64,000 nucleotides of DNA from G965222505 sp965222505 (GTDB lineage Bacteria; Bacteroidota; Rhodothermia; Rhodothermales; DATKEJ01). The stretch spans positions 4,340,001-4,404,000 of the forward strand of contig OZ244956.1 of assembly GCA_965222505.1 (NCBI GenBank), given 5' to 3'. Below the pieces are notes generated by a model. That model was not told where the DNA came from and made no database searches. It saw only the letters and a program-made list of their open reading frames with translations. A program made the position numbers and the translations under genes. Positions 26,244 to 34,738 of the stretch are shown here, in pieces. Within the stretch, counting starts at the first letter, position 1. Every line of letters starts with the position of its first letter.

Positions 26244-27253
26244 TGGCTACGCTCCCCCCCGAAGTACCCTTGCCGGAATCTCAGGCCTTTCTGCGTAAAC
26301 TCCTGGGGCGTTTGCGCGGCCCCCGGCCCGATATCAACGAAGACGAGCCCCGCCGCGGCCCAGTCATATTTTTATCAGTCTTTTTGGCCGTGCTGATCTG
26401 GTTCATGTTCAGCATGCGCGAGTCTTATTCTGTCATTCGCAACATCGATACCCAGGTTGTCAATATCCCGGAGGGTCAGGCCCTTCATAGCCAACCGCCG
26501 GAAGCCGTCCGGATTCAGATCGAAGGGGAGGGATGGCAATTGTTGCAACTCTATACCCGGCCGCAGGTTGTCACGCTTGATGCGGCCAATACCACCCTGG
26601 ACCTGTTCGAGGCAGCCCAGACCAGCTTGCCTGTAGACCTGCGCATTGGCGAGGTCATCCCCCGGGAGGCCACCCTTCACCTGGAAGAACAGGTGGTACG
26701 CCGTGTTCCGGTGCTGCTGGAAGCCGACATCAGGCCAGTTCCCCCTTTCGATTTCATTCGTCCGCCGCGTGTTGGGCCGGATTCTGTAACCATCCAGGGT
26801 GCCCAATCGCTGGTCGATCGGATTGATTACTGGCCTACGGTGCGGTATGAACGCGAGGATGTCCGGCGCTCGTTTACCGCCACCCTGGACCTGGCCGAAA
26901 TGCCGTCCCGTAGCCTCGTACACCTTTCACCCGAAGCCACCACCTTGTTCGTTGATGTGGCGGAGTTCACCGAAACGGCTGTCGAACTTGAGGTGCAGAT
27001 AACCGATTTACCCATGGGCGAAGGACCGGTGCAACTGATCCCCAATACCATTCAAGTTACCTACCACGTGCCCCTGGACCAATTCGACGCGTCTGTTGTC
27101 TCCGAGGAACTGTATGCCACGGTGCCGTATGCGGCCATCCGCGATGATCGTACCGGATGGGTACGGCCCACCATTCATCTGCCCCCTGACCTGGCCCTGA
27201 AGGATGTACGCATAACGCCGGGGCGGTTACAGTACTTTATCATCCTGGAGTAG
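26243..27253 (+). CDS. YbbR/CdaR-like membrane-anchored protein
   Basis: A 336-residue protein with a Pro/Arg-rich cytoplasmic N-terminus (1-36), one membrane segment (GPVIFLSVFLAVLIWFMFS, about 37-56) and an extracytoplasmic region with three or more YbbR-type beta repeats (for example VVRRVPVLLEADIRPVPPFD and PDSVTIQGAQSLVDRI). YbbR proteins partner diadenylate cyclases in Firmicutes; in Bacteroidota-like genomes similar proteins occur without the cyclase next door, as here. It is translationally coupled to idi. Confidence 0.75.
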   Translation: MATLPPEVPLPESQAFLRKLLGRLRGPRPDINEDEPRRGPVIFLSVFLAVLIWFMFSMRESYSVIRNIDTQVVNIPEGQALHSQPPEAVRIQIEGEGWQLLQLYTRPQVVTLDAANTTLDLFEAAQTSLPVDLRIGEVIPREATLHLEEQVVRRVPVLLEADIRPVPPFDFIRPPRVGPDSVTIQGAQSLVDRIDYWPTVRYEREDVRRSFTATLDLAEMPSRSLVHLSPEATTLFVDVAEFTETAVELEVQITDLPMGEGPVQLIPNTIQVTYHVPLDQFDASVVSEELYATVPYAAIRDDRTGWVRPTIHLPPDLALKDVRITPGRLQYFIILE

Positions 27254-27254
27254 C

Positions 27255-28121
27255 ATGGTTTACCTCATCCTTGCCGTAGGGTGCAGCCTTTTTATCGTGA
27301 CCCTGTTCAAGGTGGCTGCACATCGCGGACTGGATCGGTTGCTGCTCATTACGGCCAATTATGCGGCGGCCTGGGGAGCAGCCGGGGGAATGATGCACTT
27401 CCAGGACAATCAAAACCTGTGGCCTACTGCGGGCCTCATGATGTATGGCCTTGCCGTTGGGGCCGTGTTTATTGCCGCCTTCTGGGTGTTTGGCTGGGCA
27501 ACGGCATTGGCCGGGATGTCGCTGGCTACCGGGGTAGTCCGGATGGCGGTTGTTGCTCCTGTGTTGGCCTCCTGGCTGGTTTGGCACGAAGTACCGACCC
27601 TATACCAGGGCATCGGGTTACTCCTGGCCGGTGTGGCGATTTTGCTCCTCGTACAGGCGGGAACCCCTGCGCAACCCAAACAAGGCCTGAAAGCCACAGG
27701 GGTCCTGGTGCTGCTGTTCATCGTTGGCGGGACGGTGGATACCAGTGTCAAGGCATTTGATGTCTATTTCGGATCTACCCAAAACAGCGCGGCGTTTACC
27801 ACCCTTGTATTTGGGATGGCCTTTTGGATCGGACTGTTGGTGCTGGGTATTCAATATCTGAAGCACGGGATTCAACGGCCGGGGCCTACCCTTGCATGGG
27901 GTGTGGTGTTGGGCCTGTTCAATTATGGGTCCCTGTTCTTCTTCTTGAAGGCGGTGACGTACCCCAGCTTGCCTGGGCCGGTGATCTTCCCGCTAAACAA
28001 CATCTCGGTGGTAATCGGGGCCACATTGATCGGGGTCCTGGGATGGCGTGAACGGCTATCCCGGCGCAACTGGATCGGGTTGGGGTTGGCTGCGCTGGCC
28101 CTGGTACTTATCGGAGGGTAA
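27255..28121 (+). CDS. EamA/DMT-type transporter
   Basis: A 288-residue integral membrane protein with ten hydrophobic segments in two halves, typical of the drug/metabolite transporter superfamily: LILAVGCSLFIVTLFKVAAH at the start and NNISVVIGATLIGVLGWRERLSRRNW at the end of the second half. The substrate cannot be inferred. It begins 1 bp after the YbbR gene stop and is followed 7 bp later by a DUF4230 gene, so idi-ybbR-eamA-DUF4230 looks like one operon. Confidence 0.8.
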   Translation: MVYLILAVGCSLFIVTLFKVAAHRGLDRLLLITANYAAAWGAAGGMMHFQDNQNLWPTAGLMMYGLAVGAVFIAAFWVFGWATALAGMSLATGVVRMAVVAPVLASWLVWHEVPTLYQGIGLLLAGVAILLLVQAGTPAQPKQGLKATGVLVLLFIVGGTVDTSVKAFDVYFGSTQNSAAFTTLVFGMAFWIGLLVLGIQYLKHGIQRPGPTLAWGVVLGLFNYGSLFFFLKAVTYPSLPGPVIFPLNNISVVIGATLIGVLGWRERLSRRNWIGLGLAALALVLIGG

Positions 28122-28128
28122 AACGAGA

Positions 28129-28836
28129 ATGGCGATGTTGAGACGTATGCAACGTTCATTTTTCCGGGCTGGCGTGTGGATCGGGTTGATCCTGGTTGGG
28201 GTAGCGGTCGGATTGTGGCTTCGGTTGCCCAGTTTCACCCAGGAGGAGGTGCGGGAGGTCATCATCACCACGTTGCAGGAAGAACATCCAGCCGCGTTTT
28301 ACGTCACTGGCACGTTGGAGATTGCCGCCACGGTCCATGAAGCCCATACCAGATCCCTCTGGCTGCCCAGTTTGTTTTTACCGTTTTCATTCGATCTGGG
28401 GACCACGGAGGTCACCCTGCGCGTCCCGGGCCGGGTGGCCTACGGTTTTGACATCAGCGCATTGCAACCGGAAAACATCCAACTGACCGAGGATGGGGTC
28501 ATCGACCTTACCCTGCCGGAACTGTCGGTTTTCTCTGTGGAACCGGACCTGAGCCGGGCAGACATCAAGACGACGGTCGGGTGGGCACGATTGCATGCCC
28601 GGAGTGGGCAGGCGCAAGAGAAAAAAGCCTTACAGCAGGTGCAAGGGGCCTTGCGCAATCAGGCCCAAACCCACTTGCGTCAGGCGATGCAACCCCAGGT
28701 TAACACGGCTGAGGCCATGCACAAATTGCTCATGCCGGTGCTCAAGGGATTGGGGATGGAGGCCCCCCGGTTTCGGGTACATCTGGGGCCACAGATGATC
28801 TGGGAATCGCCGGTCGTTGCGCCCGTTACGGGCTGA
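28129..28836 (+). CDS. DUF4230-like membrane-anchored protein
   Basis: A 235-residue protein with an N-terminal anchor (GVWIGLILVGVAVGLWL), then a beta-rich domain with TLEIAATVHEA, LRVPGRVAYGFDISAL, VIDLTLPELSVFSVEPD and a long C-terminal helix. This is the pattern of DUF4230 proteins. The frame is open back to 28048, but ATG 28129 has a GGAGGG ribosome site and avoids the overlap. Its stop lies 11 bp inside the converging pseudokinase gene, an unusual convergent overlap. Confidence 0.65.
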   Translation: MAMLRRMQRSFFRAGVWIGLILVGVAVGLWLRLPSFTQEEVREVIITTLQEEHPAAFYVTGTLEIAATVHEAHTRSLWLPSLFLPFSFDLGTTEVTLRVPGRVAYGFDISALQPENIQLTEDGVIDLTLPELSVFSVEPDLSRADIKTTVGWARLHARSGQAQEKKALQQVQGALRNQAQTHLRQAMQPQVNTAEAMHKLLMPVLKGLGMEAPRFRVHLGPQMIWESPVVAPVTG

Positions 28837-30988
28837 ACTGGATGGGGAGCCGAATGGTGGCAGCTACCGGCACCTCGCCCTGGCGTGCGGGCCGGAAGCG
28901 GGTATGGCGCAGGACGCGTACGGCTTCCTGGTCAAAGGGGGCCGATAACCCTTGTATCACTTTGGGGTCTTGCACCACACCGCTGGCATCAATCGTGAGT
29001 TCGACAATCACGGTACCGGTGACCTTTCGGTTGGACTGCGATGCCGGGTAGATGACCTCGCGCTGAATGACCCCGTATCCGCCGATAGGCTCCGGATTGG
29101 TTTGCTCGACCAAGTGTAACGGGGCACTGCTGGTGGGCCGGGGAGGGTGTTCCGGAGATCGGGGTAGCACACTGGCAAGCCGCGCAGAAGCGACGTCTGG
29201 TGTCTCCTTTTGGGGGTGTACAGCGGCGGTGGGCGGCGGTGGGACGGGTGTGGCAATGCGAAAGGGTACGGTGCGAGAAGCAGCCGGGCGGCTTTGGCCC
29301 TTGCTGAGCTGTAGGCCGATCGCAAACAGTACAATACATAAGGCAAACAGGAGGGCCAGGATGGCCCAGCGCCGACGGGTACGCTCGTGTTCTTCTTGTA
29401 TTTCAGGTGGAATAACCTTGGGCGCAGGGGTACGTTCGAGCCTACGCTGTGCAGAAAGCGAACGGTCCGGCTGCTTGGTCGCCGTTCTCTTCCGCTTCAG
29501 GCGGGCCACTTTAGGGGCGGTTCGCTTGGTGCGGATGGTTTCTTGCGCCAGTACCGGTACTGGCGGTTCGATGGGCAAGGGCAGGTCTTCGGGTTCCGCA
29601 ATCGCTTCTTCTTGCGCTGGATCTGAAGGCTTGGAACGCGGCGGCGGAATGCTGTCTCCGGATTCAAAGGTTACTTCATGGGGTGTGACAACGTCTGCCT
29701 GCCGGGTGGCGGGTTTCGTTTTGGATACCGGCGTTTCGGCGGCGGGAGGTGTTTCGGTCTCTTCCTCTGCTACGGGTTCCGGTGTGGGCGGATCGGTCGT
29801 TCCTTCGGATGGCGCAGCAGCCTCAGTTGGTTTCTCTTCCCCGGTTGGTGTTTCAGTCTCGGTTTCTGGGGTCGGATGTGCGGGGACTTCGATCCACGGG
29901 GCCGTTGGGTCCGGCGGCGAGAGGGCATATGAAAAATCGTCCAGGGCCTTGAGCACCGTACTGACATTCCGATACCGCTTTGTTTGATCCCCGGCCAGCA
30001 TGCGCTTGACGATGGCGGCCAGCCCATCCGGTACATTGATTGTGAAGGTGTCCGGTTGGGTCCACTGGTGCGTGGTGATAAACTGGTGGGCCGATGCGCC
30101 GGTGCATTGTGCATCCAGCGGTACGGTCCCGGTCAGGAGCTCGTAAAAGATGGCCCCGAGGCTATATTGATCGCTGCGCTCATCCGTGTGGGCCAGGCCT
30201 TCGAAGTGTTCCGGGCTGTGATAGCGAAGGGCATAGCCGGTGCCCGGTTCGATACTGGTGGTGACCTCTGCCTTTGGGCGTACAAACGGGCCGAAGTAGT
30301 CGATTCGAATACCGCTTTCGGTATCTTGATCGAGGTAGATCACATCGGGTGAAAGTGCCCGATGGATGACCCCGGTATGGTGGGCCTTGCGGATCACCTT
30401 CAGCAGCGATGAGAACAGCGGCAGGGCCTCTTCCCACAGTTGGGCACCCGAGGCATCCATCCGGTCGGCCAGGGATTCACCGCTAATCGGCCGGGTGATG
30501 AGCAAGGTATGCCCATCTTCTTTTTTAATTTCTAACCCTTGGGGAAAGCAAGTGTCCTTCAGGGCACTGAGCCGTGCCGTGTCTTGCCGGAGTTGGGCCA
30601 TAACCTCCCGTTGGTTTGCCAGCGGGGGGGGGATCACCTGTACCGTAACAACAGCATTGGTTTTGGTATTGAGGGCTTCGTACCGAACCCCGGCTTCTCC
30701 TGTGCTAAGGACGCGTTTAAGCCAGTAGGATCCGAGGCGGCGCCCGACCAGAAAAAACGGCTGTTCCTGAGGCGAAGTGTCAGGCCGCAGATCCACGCCA
30801 GCCGGCTTGAGTGGATTGACCGGCCCCTGGAAACTTTCGAGCAGTTCCTTCACATTTCGGCGTACGTCGGCATCGTCCGGGCACACAGATGTCAGGAAGG
30901 CATCCCATGTGTCTGGAGGCTTCTCAATGGCAGCATCGAACAGAGAGCTGATCAATTGCAACCGTTCAAGACGTTTTTGCCGGTCCAT
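28826..30988 (-). CDS. Pseudokinase - membrane segment - TonB C-terminal domain fusion
   Basis: A 720-residue protein. Residues about 80-340 have a Hanks-kinase fold pattern (ERSDQYSLGAIFYELLTG and RYHSPE are intact) but the catalytic residues are missing. The VAVK lysine position reads VTVQVI (Q117), HRD reads HRA (210-211), and DFG reads YFG (231-233). A Pro/Glu/Thr linker follows, then a positively charged stretch and a membrane segment (about 548-566, WAILALLFALCIVLFAIGL). A TonB C-terminal domain (about 640-720) has IYPASQSNRKVTGTVIVELTIDASG and FRPARQGEVPV. A catalytically dead kinase would thus be linked through the membrane to a TonB-like energising domain. Confidence 0.85.
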   Translation of the reverse strand: MDRQKRLERLQLISSLFDAAIEKPPDTWDAFLTSVCPDDADVRRNVKELLESFQGPVNPLKPAGVDLRPDTSPQEQPFFLVGRRLGSYWLKRVLSTGEAGVRYEALNTKTNAVVTVQVIPPPLANQREVMAQLRQDTARLSALKDTCFPQGLEIKKEDGHTLLITRPISGESLADRMDASGAQLWEEALPLFSSLLKVIRKAHHTGVIHRALSPDVIYLDQDTESGIRIDYFGPFVRPKAEVTTSIEPGTGYALRYHSPEHFEGLAHTDERSDQYSLGAIFYELLTGTVPLDAQCTGASAHQFITTHQWTQPDTFTINVPDGLAAIVKRMLAGDQTKRYRNVSTVLKALDDFSYALSPPDPTAPWIEVPAHPTPETETETPTGEEKPTEAAAPSEGTTDPPTPEPVAEEETETPPAAETPVSKTKPATRQADVVTPHEVTFESGDSIPPPRSKPSDPAQEEAIAEPEDLPLPIEPPVPVLAQETIRTKRTAPKVARLKRKRTATKQPDRSLSAQRRLERTPAPKVIPPEIQEEHERTRRRWAILALLFALCIVLFAIGLQLSKGQSRPAASRTVPFRIATPVPPPPTAAVHPQKETPDVASARLASVLPRSPEHPPRPTSSAPLHLVEQTNPEPIGGYGVIQREVIYPASQSNRKVTGTVIVELTIDASGVVQDPKVIQGLSAPFDQEAVRVLRHTRFRPARQGEVPVAATIRLPIQFSP

Positions 30989-31020
30989 TTCTTCTCTTTC
31001 GCGTACCTGATAAGGCGACG

Positions 31021-31115
31021 GATCCTGGTTATTCTTCAGGATCGTATCTATGGTTGAATGTTAAGGTTGAGTGCCCTCTATTCGGTACACGCAGGCAGGG
31101 TTGCAGAATAGAGGG
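31021..31115. promoter_or_regulatory. Two tandem inverted repeats upstream of the pseudokinase
   Basis: GATCCTG/CAGGATC (31021-31043, 9-bp loop) and CCCTCTATTC/GAATAGAGGG (31074-31083 and 31106-31115, 22-bp loop). Both are perfect. They lie 33-130 bp upstream of the start, so they could be leader RNA hairpins or operators. The remaining gap to 31306 shows nothing. Confidence 0.5.
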
Positions 31116-31306
31116 ATGGCTGAATTAGGTGGCGGATCTGCTTCTCACACGCTATTTACGGGGAAGATAGCAAAAAGCATATAAACATTTATGCCAAAAT
31201 GCAGGGCTTCTGAACTGTATACCGGCAAAAATTGAGCGCTTCTGTGGGGTGTGTGGCACGGTGGCATCAGGGATTGCGTGATGTGTGCAAACCTGTACCC
31301 TGGCGA

Positions 31307-32716
31307 TCAGGTGTGGGTTTGCCGTGCGCGTTTTAGAAAATACGTTCGGCTGGGTTTGAAGGTTGCAGGTAGGTCCGAAGGCCATGGCAAGTAGGTACGG
31401 GGGATTTTGTATCGGGGCAGGTGGGAAGCCAGCGCCTGTTCAAAATCGGTTGGTTTTCCGTCATCTTCAGGGGCCTCTACAAACGCGACTGGCCGGTGCC
31501 CAAATTCGGGATCAGGTACGGGCACCACCACAGCTTGGCGCACATTTTCCAAACGGCACAGGGCCTGCTCGATTTCTTCTGGATGGATGTTTTCTCCGCC
31601 TGAAATAAACATCTGGTCAATGCGCCCCTGTACCACCAGCCGATCATAAGCATCCCAGTAGCCCCGGTCCCCGGTAGCAAACCACCCTGCATCATCAAAC
31701 GGGCGGTGCAGGTGCTTGCCCTCCAGATAGCCCGCAAACCGGGTCGGGCCACCCACCAGAATTTCTCCGGTGTCCGAGCGGCGAACGGCCCGGTAGGGTA
31801 ACTGGTGTCCGGCAGTGAATAAGGTCTCCAGGTCGGCCCCTGGTGGGGTCGTGGTGACCTGAGAGGCCATCTCGGAGGAGCCGTAACTAACGTGTACCGG
31901 CCATCCCCAGGCATGGGCCTTGCGTAACACGGACGGCGGGATGGCACTGCCCCCCAGCAAGATGGCATCCAGGGCATCCAGCGTTCCTTTCGTATCCAGA
32001 AGCCGCATGGCCTGGGTTGCAACCATCGACAGATGTGTCGCGCCAAACGCAGTACAGGCTTCCTGAATGCGGCGGGGATCCTTGGGGAGAATTACTGTTG
32101 CCCCATGCCAAAAACATCGAAAACAAATCGCGAGTCCGCCAACATGATACAGGGGGAGCACCACCAACCACCGGCGCCCAGGGCCGAGGGGAAAAATGTG
32201 CTGGGAGCCGAGGGCACTAAAATAATGGTTGCCCAGCGTATGTAACACGGCCTTGGGGTGGCCTGTGCTGCCTGAGGTGAATACGAGGGTGGCCCGTTGG
32301 TCAAGGTCCATCAAAGGTGGCTCCTGCGCTGTATCGGCAGACGCAATCGCCCGCCCGGGCCTTACACAGGGTATGGGCAAGGCCTTGGTTTCGGGGAGGT
32401 CGGCAACCAGCAGTCGGGCCGATACCTGGCGGAGCCGGTCGGGTAAAGTGCCGAGCGGCAACCGGGCATTCAAGGGGCACGCGATGGCTTTGCAGCGCAG
32501 GATGGCCCAGAGCAGGATCGGGTGATACCATGCATTGGTGCCGTACCAGGCCACACCATCTCCTTCACCAATACCGAGGGCACGGAGCCGTTCGGCGGTA
32601 CCGGCTATGTAGCGATTGAGTTCGGCATAGGTGAGGGTATGGCCGTCCGTGCAGAGGGCCGGATGATGGGGGGCGTCCTGCGCCCAACGGTATACCGGGC
32701 AGTCTAACTCAGGCAT
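31307..32716 (-). CDS. menE: o-Succinylbenzoate-CoA ligase
   Basis: An adenylate-forming enzyme that activates o-succinylbenzoate with CoA in menaquinone synthesis. It has the P-loop TLVFTSGSTGHPKAV, VSYGSSEMASQ, the hinge aspartate in FATGDRGYWD and the GRIDQMFISGGENIHP signature. At 469 residues it is close to the family length. It overlaps menC by 8 bp, consistent with coupled translation. The gene is the last of menA-menC-menE on the minus strand. Confidence 0.9.
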   Translation of the reverse strand: MPELDCPVYRWAQDAPHHPALCTDGHTLTYAELNRYIAGTAERLRALGIGEGDGVAWYGTNAWYHPILLWAILRCKAIACPLNARLPLGTLPDRLRQVSARLLVADLPETKALPIPCVRPGRAIASADTAQEPPLMDLDQRATLVFTSGSTGHPKAVLHTLGNHYFSALGSQHIFPLGPGRRWLVVLPLYHVGGLAICFRCFWHGATVILPKDPRRIQEACTAFGATHLSMVATQAMRLLDTKGTLDALDAILLGGSAIPPSVLRKAHAWGWPVHVSYGSSEMASQVTTTPPGADLETLFTAGHQLPYRAVRRSDTGEILVGGPTRFAGYLEGKHLHRPFDDAGWFATGDRGYWDAYDRLVVQGRIDQMFISGGENIHPEEIEQALCRLENVRQAVVVPVPDPEFGHRPVAFVEAPEDDGKPTDFEQALASHLPRYKIPRTYLPWPSDLPATFKPSRTYFLKRARQTHT

Positions 32717-33782
32717 GTGTCGTTAGCAGGTCATGGTTCCAGGTGCGCGGGGTGCGGCAGGCCGAGGGCAGGTCGATAAAGCCTTTCGACAGGTCGAGCC
32801 GGGGGCGCCACACATCGGCTTTGATCCAGCGGTAAGTATCCAGACCAGCGGGAATGTTAGGCGTGTTCACCGCTGCCGCCAGGGCGGCCAGCCCCAGGAT
32901 GCCTACGCCGGTTTCATACGCCGCACTGATCACCACGTTCATGCCTGGTTGTGCCGCTTCGGCCAGATGCAAGGCCCGAAAAAGGCCCCCGGACAGGGTA
33001 GGCTTGTAGATCACGGCCGTTGCATACGTGTGGGCTGCCAGTTCATCCACCGGCAGCGCAACAGCCGATTCGTCCAGCGCAATAGGCAATGGCCATGCCG
33101 CCGCCAATGCCGCCAACCGTTCCGGTGTTTGCAGGGGTTCTTCAATGTACGCAACCGAACAGGACGCAATCCCTTCGGAAAACGCCAGGGCTTGTGCGAA
33201 CGTCCACGCCTGATTGGCATCCAGCCGGAGGGCTACATCGGGGCCGAGGGCTTGACGCACGGCCCGAACAAGGGCCGCATCATCCATCACCGGCTGCCGC
33301 CCAACTTTCATCTTCACGGCTGGAAACCCTGCCAAACGGTATTGCTGGGCCTGTGCCGCAAACCCAGCCGGGTCTCCGGCGAGCAACCCACTGAGGGCGG
33401 GGCGTATACGCGCCGTCGGTGATAACCATTCGGCGAGGGTAAGCCCGGCATGAAACGCAAACAATTTCGCGAGTGCCAATTCCAGCCCAAACTGCACGGA
33501 AGCATGCCGTACGGTTACTTGCCTATTCCGAAGTTCGTGTTCAGCCACCCGACGCCCTGGCCAGGATGCGCAAATCGCCTTCAATTCCGCCAGGGCATCC
33601 GCCGGCGTTTCCTTGCTAAACCCAGGCAACGGTGCCACTTCTCCATATCCCTCAGCCCCGGTGTTATCGGTCACCTTGATCAACCACCCTTCCCGAGCGG
33701 AAATCGTCTCTTCCTTCAGCCGGATGGGCTCCGTCAGGGGCACCCGGTAGGGGATAAGCTCAAGTGTTTGGATTTGAATCAT
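32709..33782 (-). CDS. menC: o-Succinylbenzoate synthase
   Basis: An enolase-superfamily dehydratase that makes o-succinylbenzoate. The barrel catalytic lysine pair is in FPAVKMKVGR, metal ligands are in LRLDANQAW, YIEEPLQ and ALDESAV, and a second lysine lies in VIYKPTLSGG. It is 357 residues, normal. It is the middle gene of the menaquinone cluster. The 59-bp gap to menA contains a GTGCGGN heptamer repeat. The substrate is inferred from the menE and menA neighbours as well as the motifs. Confidence 0.9.
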   Translation of the reverse strand: MIQIQTLELIPYRVPLTEPIRLKEETISAREGWLIKVTDNTGAEGYGEVAPLPGFSKETPADALAELKAICASWPGRRVAEHELRNRQVTVRHASVQFGLELALAKLFAFHAGLTLAEWLSPTARIRPALSGLLAGDPAGFAAQAQQYRLAGFPAVKMKVGRQPVMDDAALVRAVRQALGPDVALRLDANQAWTFAQALAFSEGIASCSVAYIEEPLQTPERLAALAAAWPLPIALDESAVALPVDELAAHTYATAVIYKPTLSGGLFRALHLAEAAQPGMNVVISAAYETGVGILGLAALAAAVNTPNIPAGLDTYRWIKADVWRPRLDLSKGFIDLPSACRTPRTWNHDLLTTHA

Positions 33783-33788
33783 GGTTAC

Positions 33789-33845
33789 GTGCGAGGTGCG
33801 GAGTGTGGCTCAGGTTTTAAGGGGGGCGTCGCACGCTGCACTCAC
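33789..33845. repeat. Heptamer repeat GTGCGNN with inverted partner
   Basis: GTGCGAG, GTGCGGA and GTGTGGC (33789-33809), then GTCGCAC, GCTGCAC and TCAC (33828-33845) as a looser inverted arm. It fills the menC-menA gap and reaches the menA stop. Confidence 0.6.
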
Positions 33846-34738
33846 AAAATCCAGGTAAGGGCAAAGACCAGGCTATACCAGGTGGCGAGGCGGGCGGTGG
33901 CGCCGAGGAGCGGATTTAACGCGGTCCCTTCGCGGGTAAAGATGGCTTTGAAGGCGGGCCAGGCAAGCGGGATCAGGAACAGGCAGATGAGGGTCCAGGG
34001 ATGTTTGCGGGTCCAGAGATACAATCCCGGCGGAATCAGGGCGGCCAGCAGGACACACACGATGTATTCCCACTGCGCAAAGGTCTTGCCGAACCGGACG
34101 GCCAGGGTTTTCTTGTGGACGAGCCGGTCTTCCTCCACATCGCGCAGGTTGTTGACACTCAGCAGGGCTACCGAAAGCAAGCCGGGGGCAAGTCCGGCCC
34201 AGAGGACGACGGGGGTAACGGTTAAGGCTTGCACGTAGTAGGTTCCGGCTACCGCAACCGGTCCAAAGAAGATCAACACAAACACATCACCCAGCCCCAG
34301 GTAGCCCAACGGTTTGGGGCCGGCGGTATACAACACGCCGGAGGCGATGGAGGCCACACCGATCCACACGACGGGCCAGCCGCCGCGCCAGATCAAATAC
34401 ACCCCGGCGGCCACACTCAAGCCGAAGGCCAGTATGGTGGCATTACGTATGGCTTTAGGGGAGACCAGCCCGGCTTGGGTCACCCGCGTTGGGCCTTTGC
34501 GGGCCTCGGTGTCTGCGCCTTTGAAGAAGTCGGAGTAGTCATTGCTCAGGTTCGTGCCGATCTGGATCATCAGTGCGCCGAACAGGGCCGCCAGGGCCGC
34601 CGGGGCATGAAACGCGCCATCCGTAAAGGCCATCGCCGTGCCGATCACGACCGGCACAAAGGCCGCCCACAACGTTTTGGGCCGGATGGCGGCCCACCAG
34701 ATTTGAACAGGGGAGGGGGTGGACATCTCAGGCGGCAA
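33842..34738 (-). CDS. menA: 1,4-dihydroxy-2-naphthoate polyprenyltransferase
   Basis: A UbiA-superfamily membrane prenyltransferase that attaches the polyprenyl tail to dihydroxynaphthoate. It has the aspartate-rich motif NLSNDYSDFFKGAD, the second motif NNLRDVEEDRLVHKKTLAVRFG, and about eight hydrophobic segments in 298 residues. It starts 11 bp inside the nhaC gene (which ends at 34728), so the two are read together. With menC and menE it covers three menaquinone steps; menB, menD, menF and menH are not in the window. Confidence 0.92.
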   Translation of the reverse strand: MPPEMSTPSPVQIWWAAIRPKTLWAAFVPVVIGTAMAFTDGAFHAPAALAALFGALMIQIGTNLSNDYSDFFKGADTEARKGPTRVTQAGLVSPKAIRNATILAFGLSVAAGVYLIWRGGWPVVWIGVASIASGVLYTAGPKPLGYLGLGDVFVLIFFGPVAVAGTYYVQALTVTPVVLWAGLAPGLLSVALLSVNNLRDVEEDRLVHKKTLAVRFGKTFAQWEYIVCVLLAALIPPGLYLWTRKHPWTLICLFLIPLAWPAFKAIFTREGTALNPLLGATARLATWYSLVFALTWIL

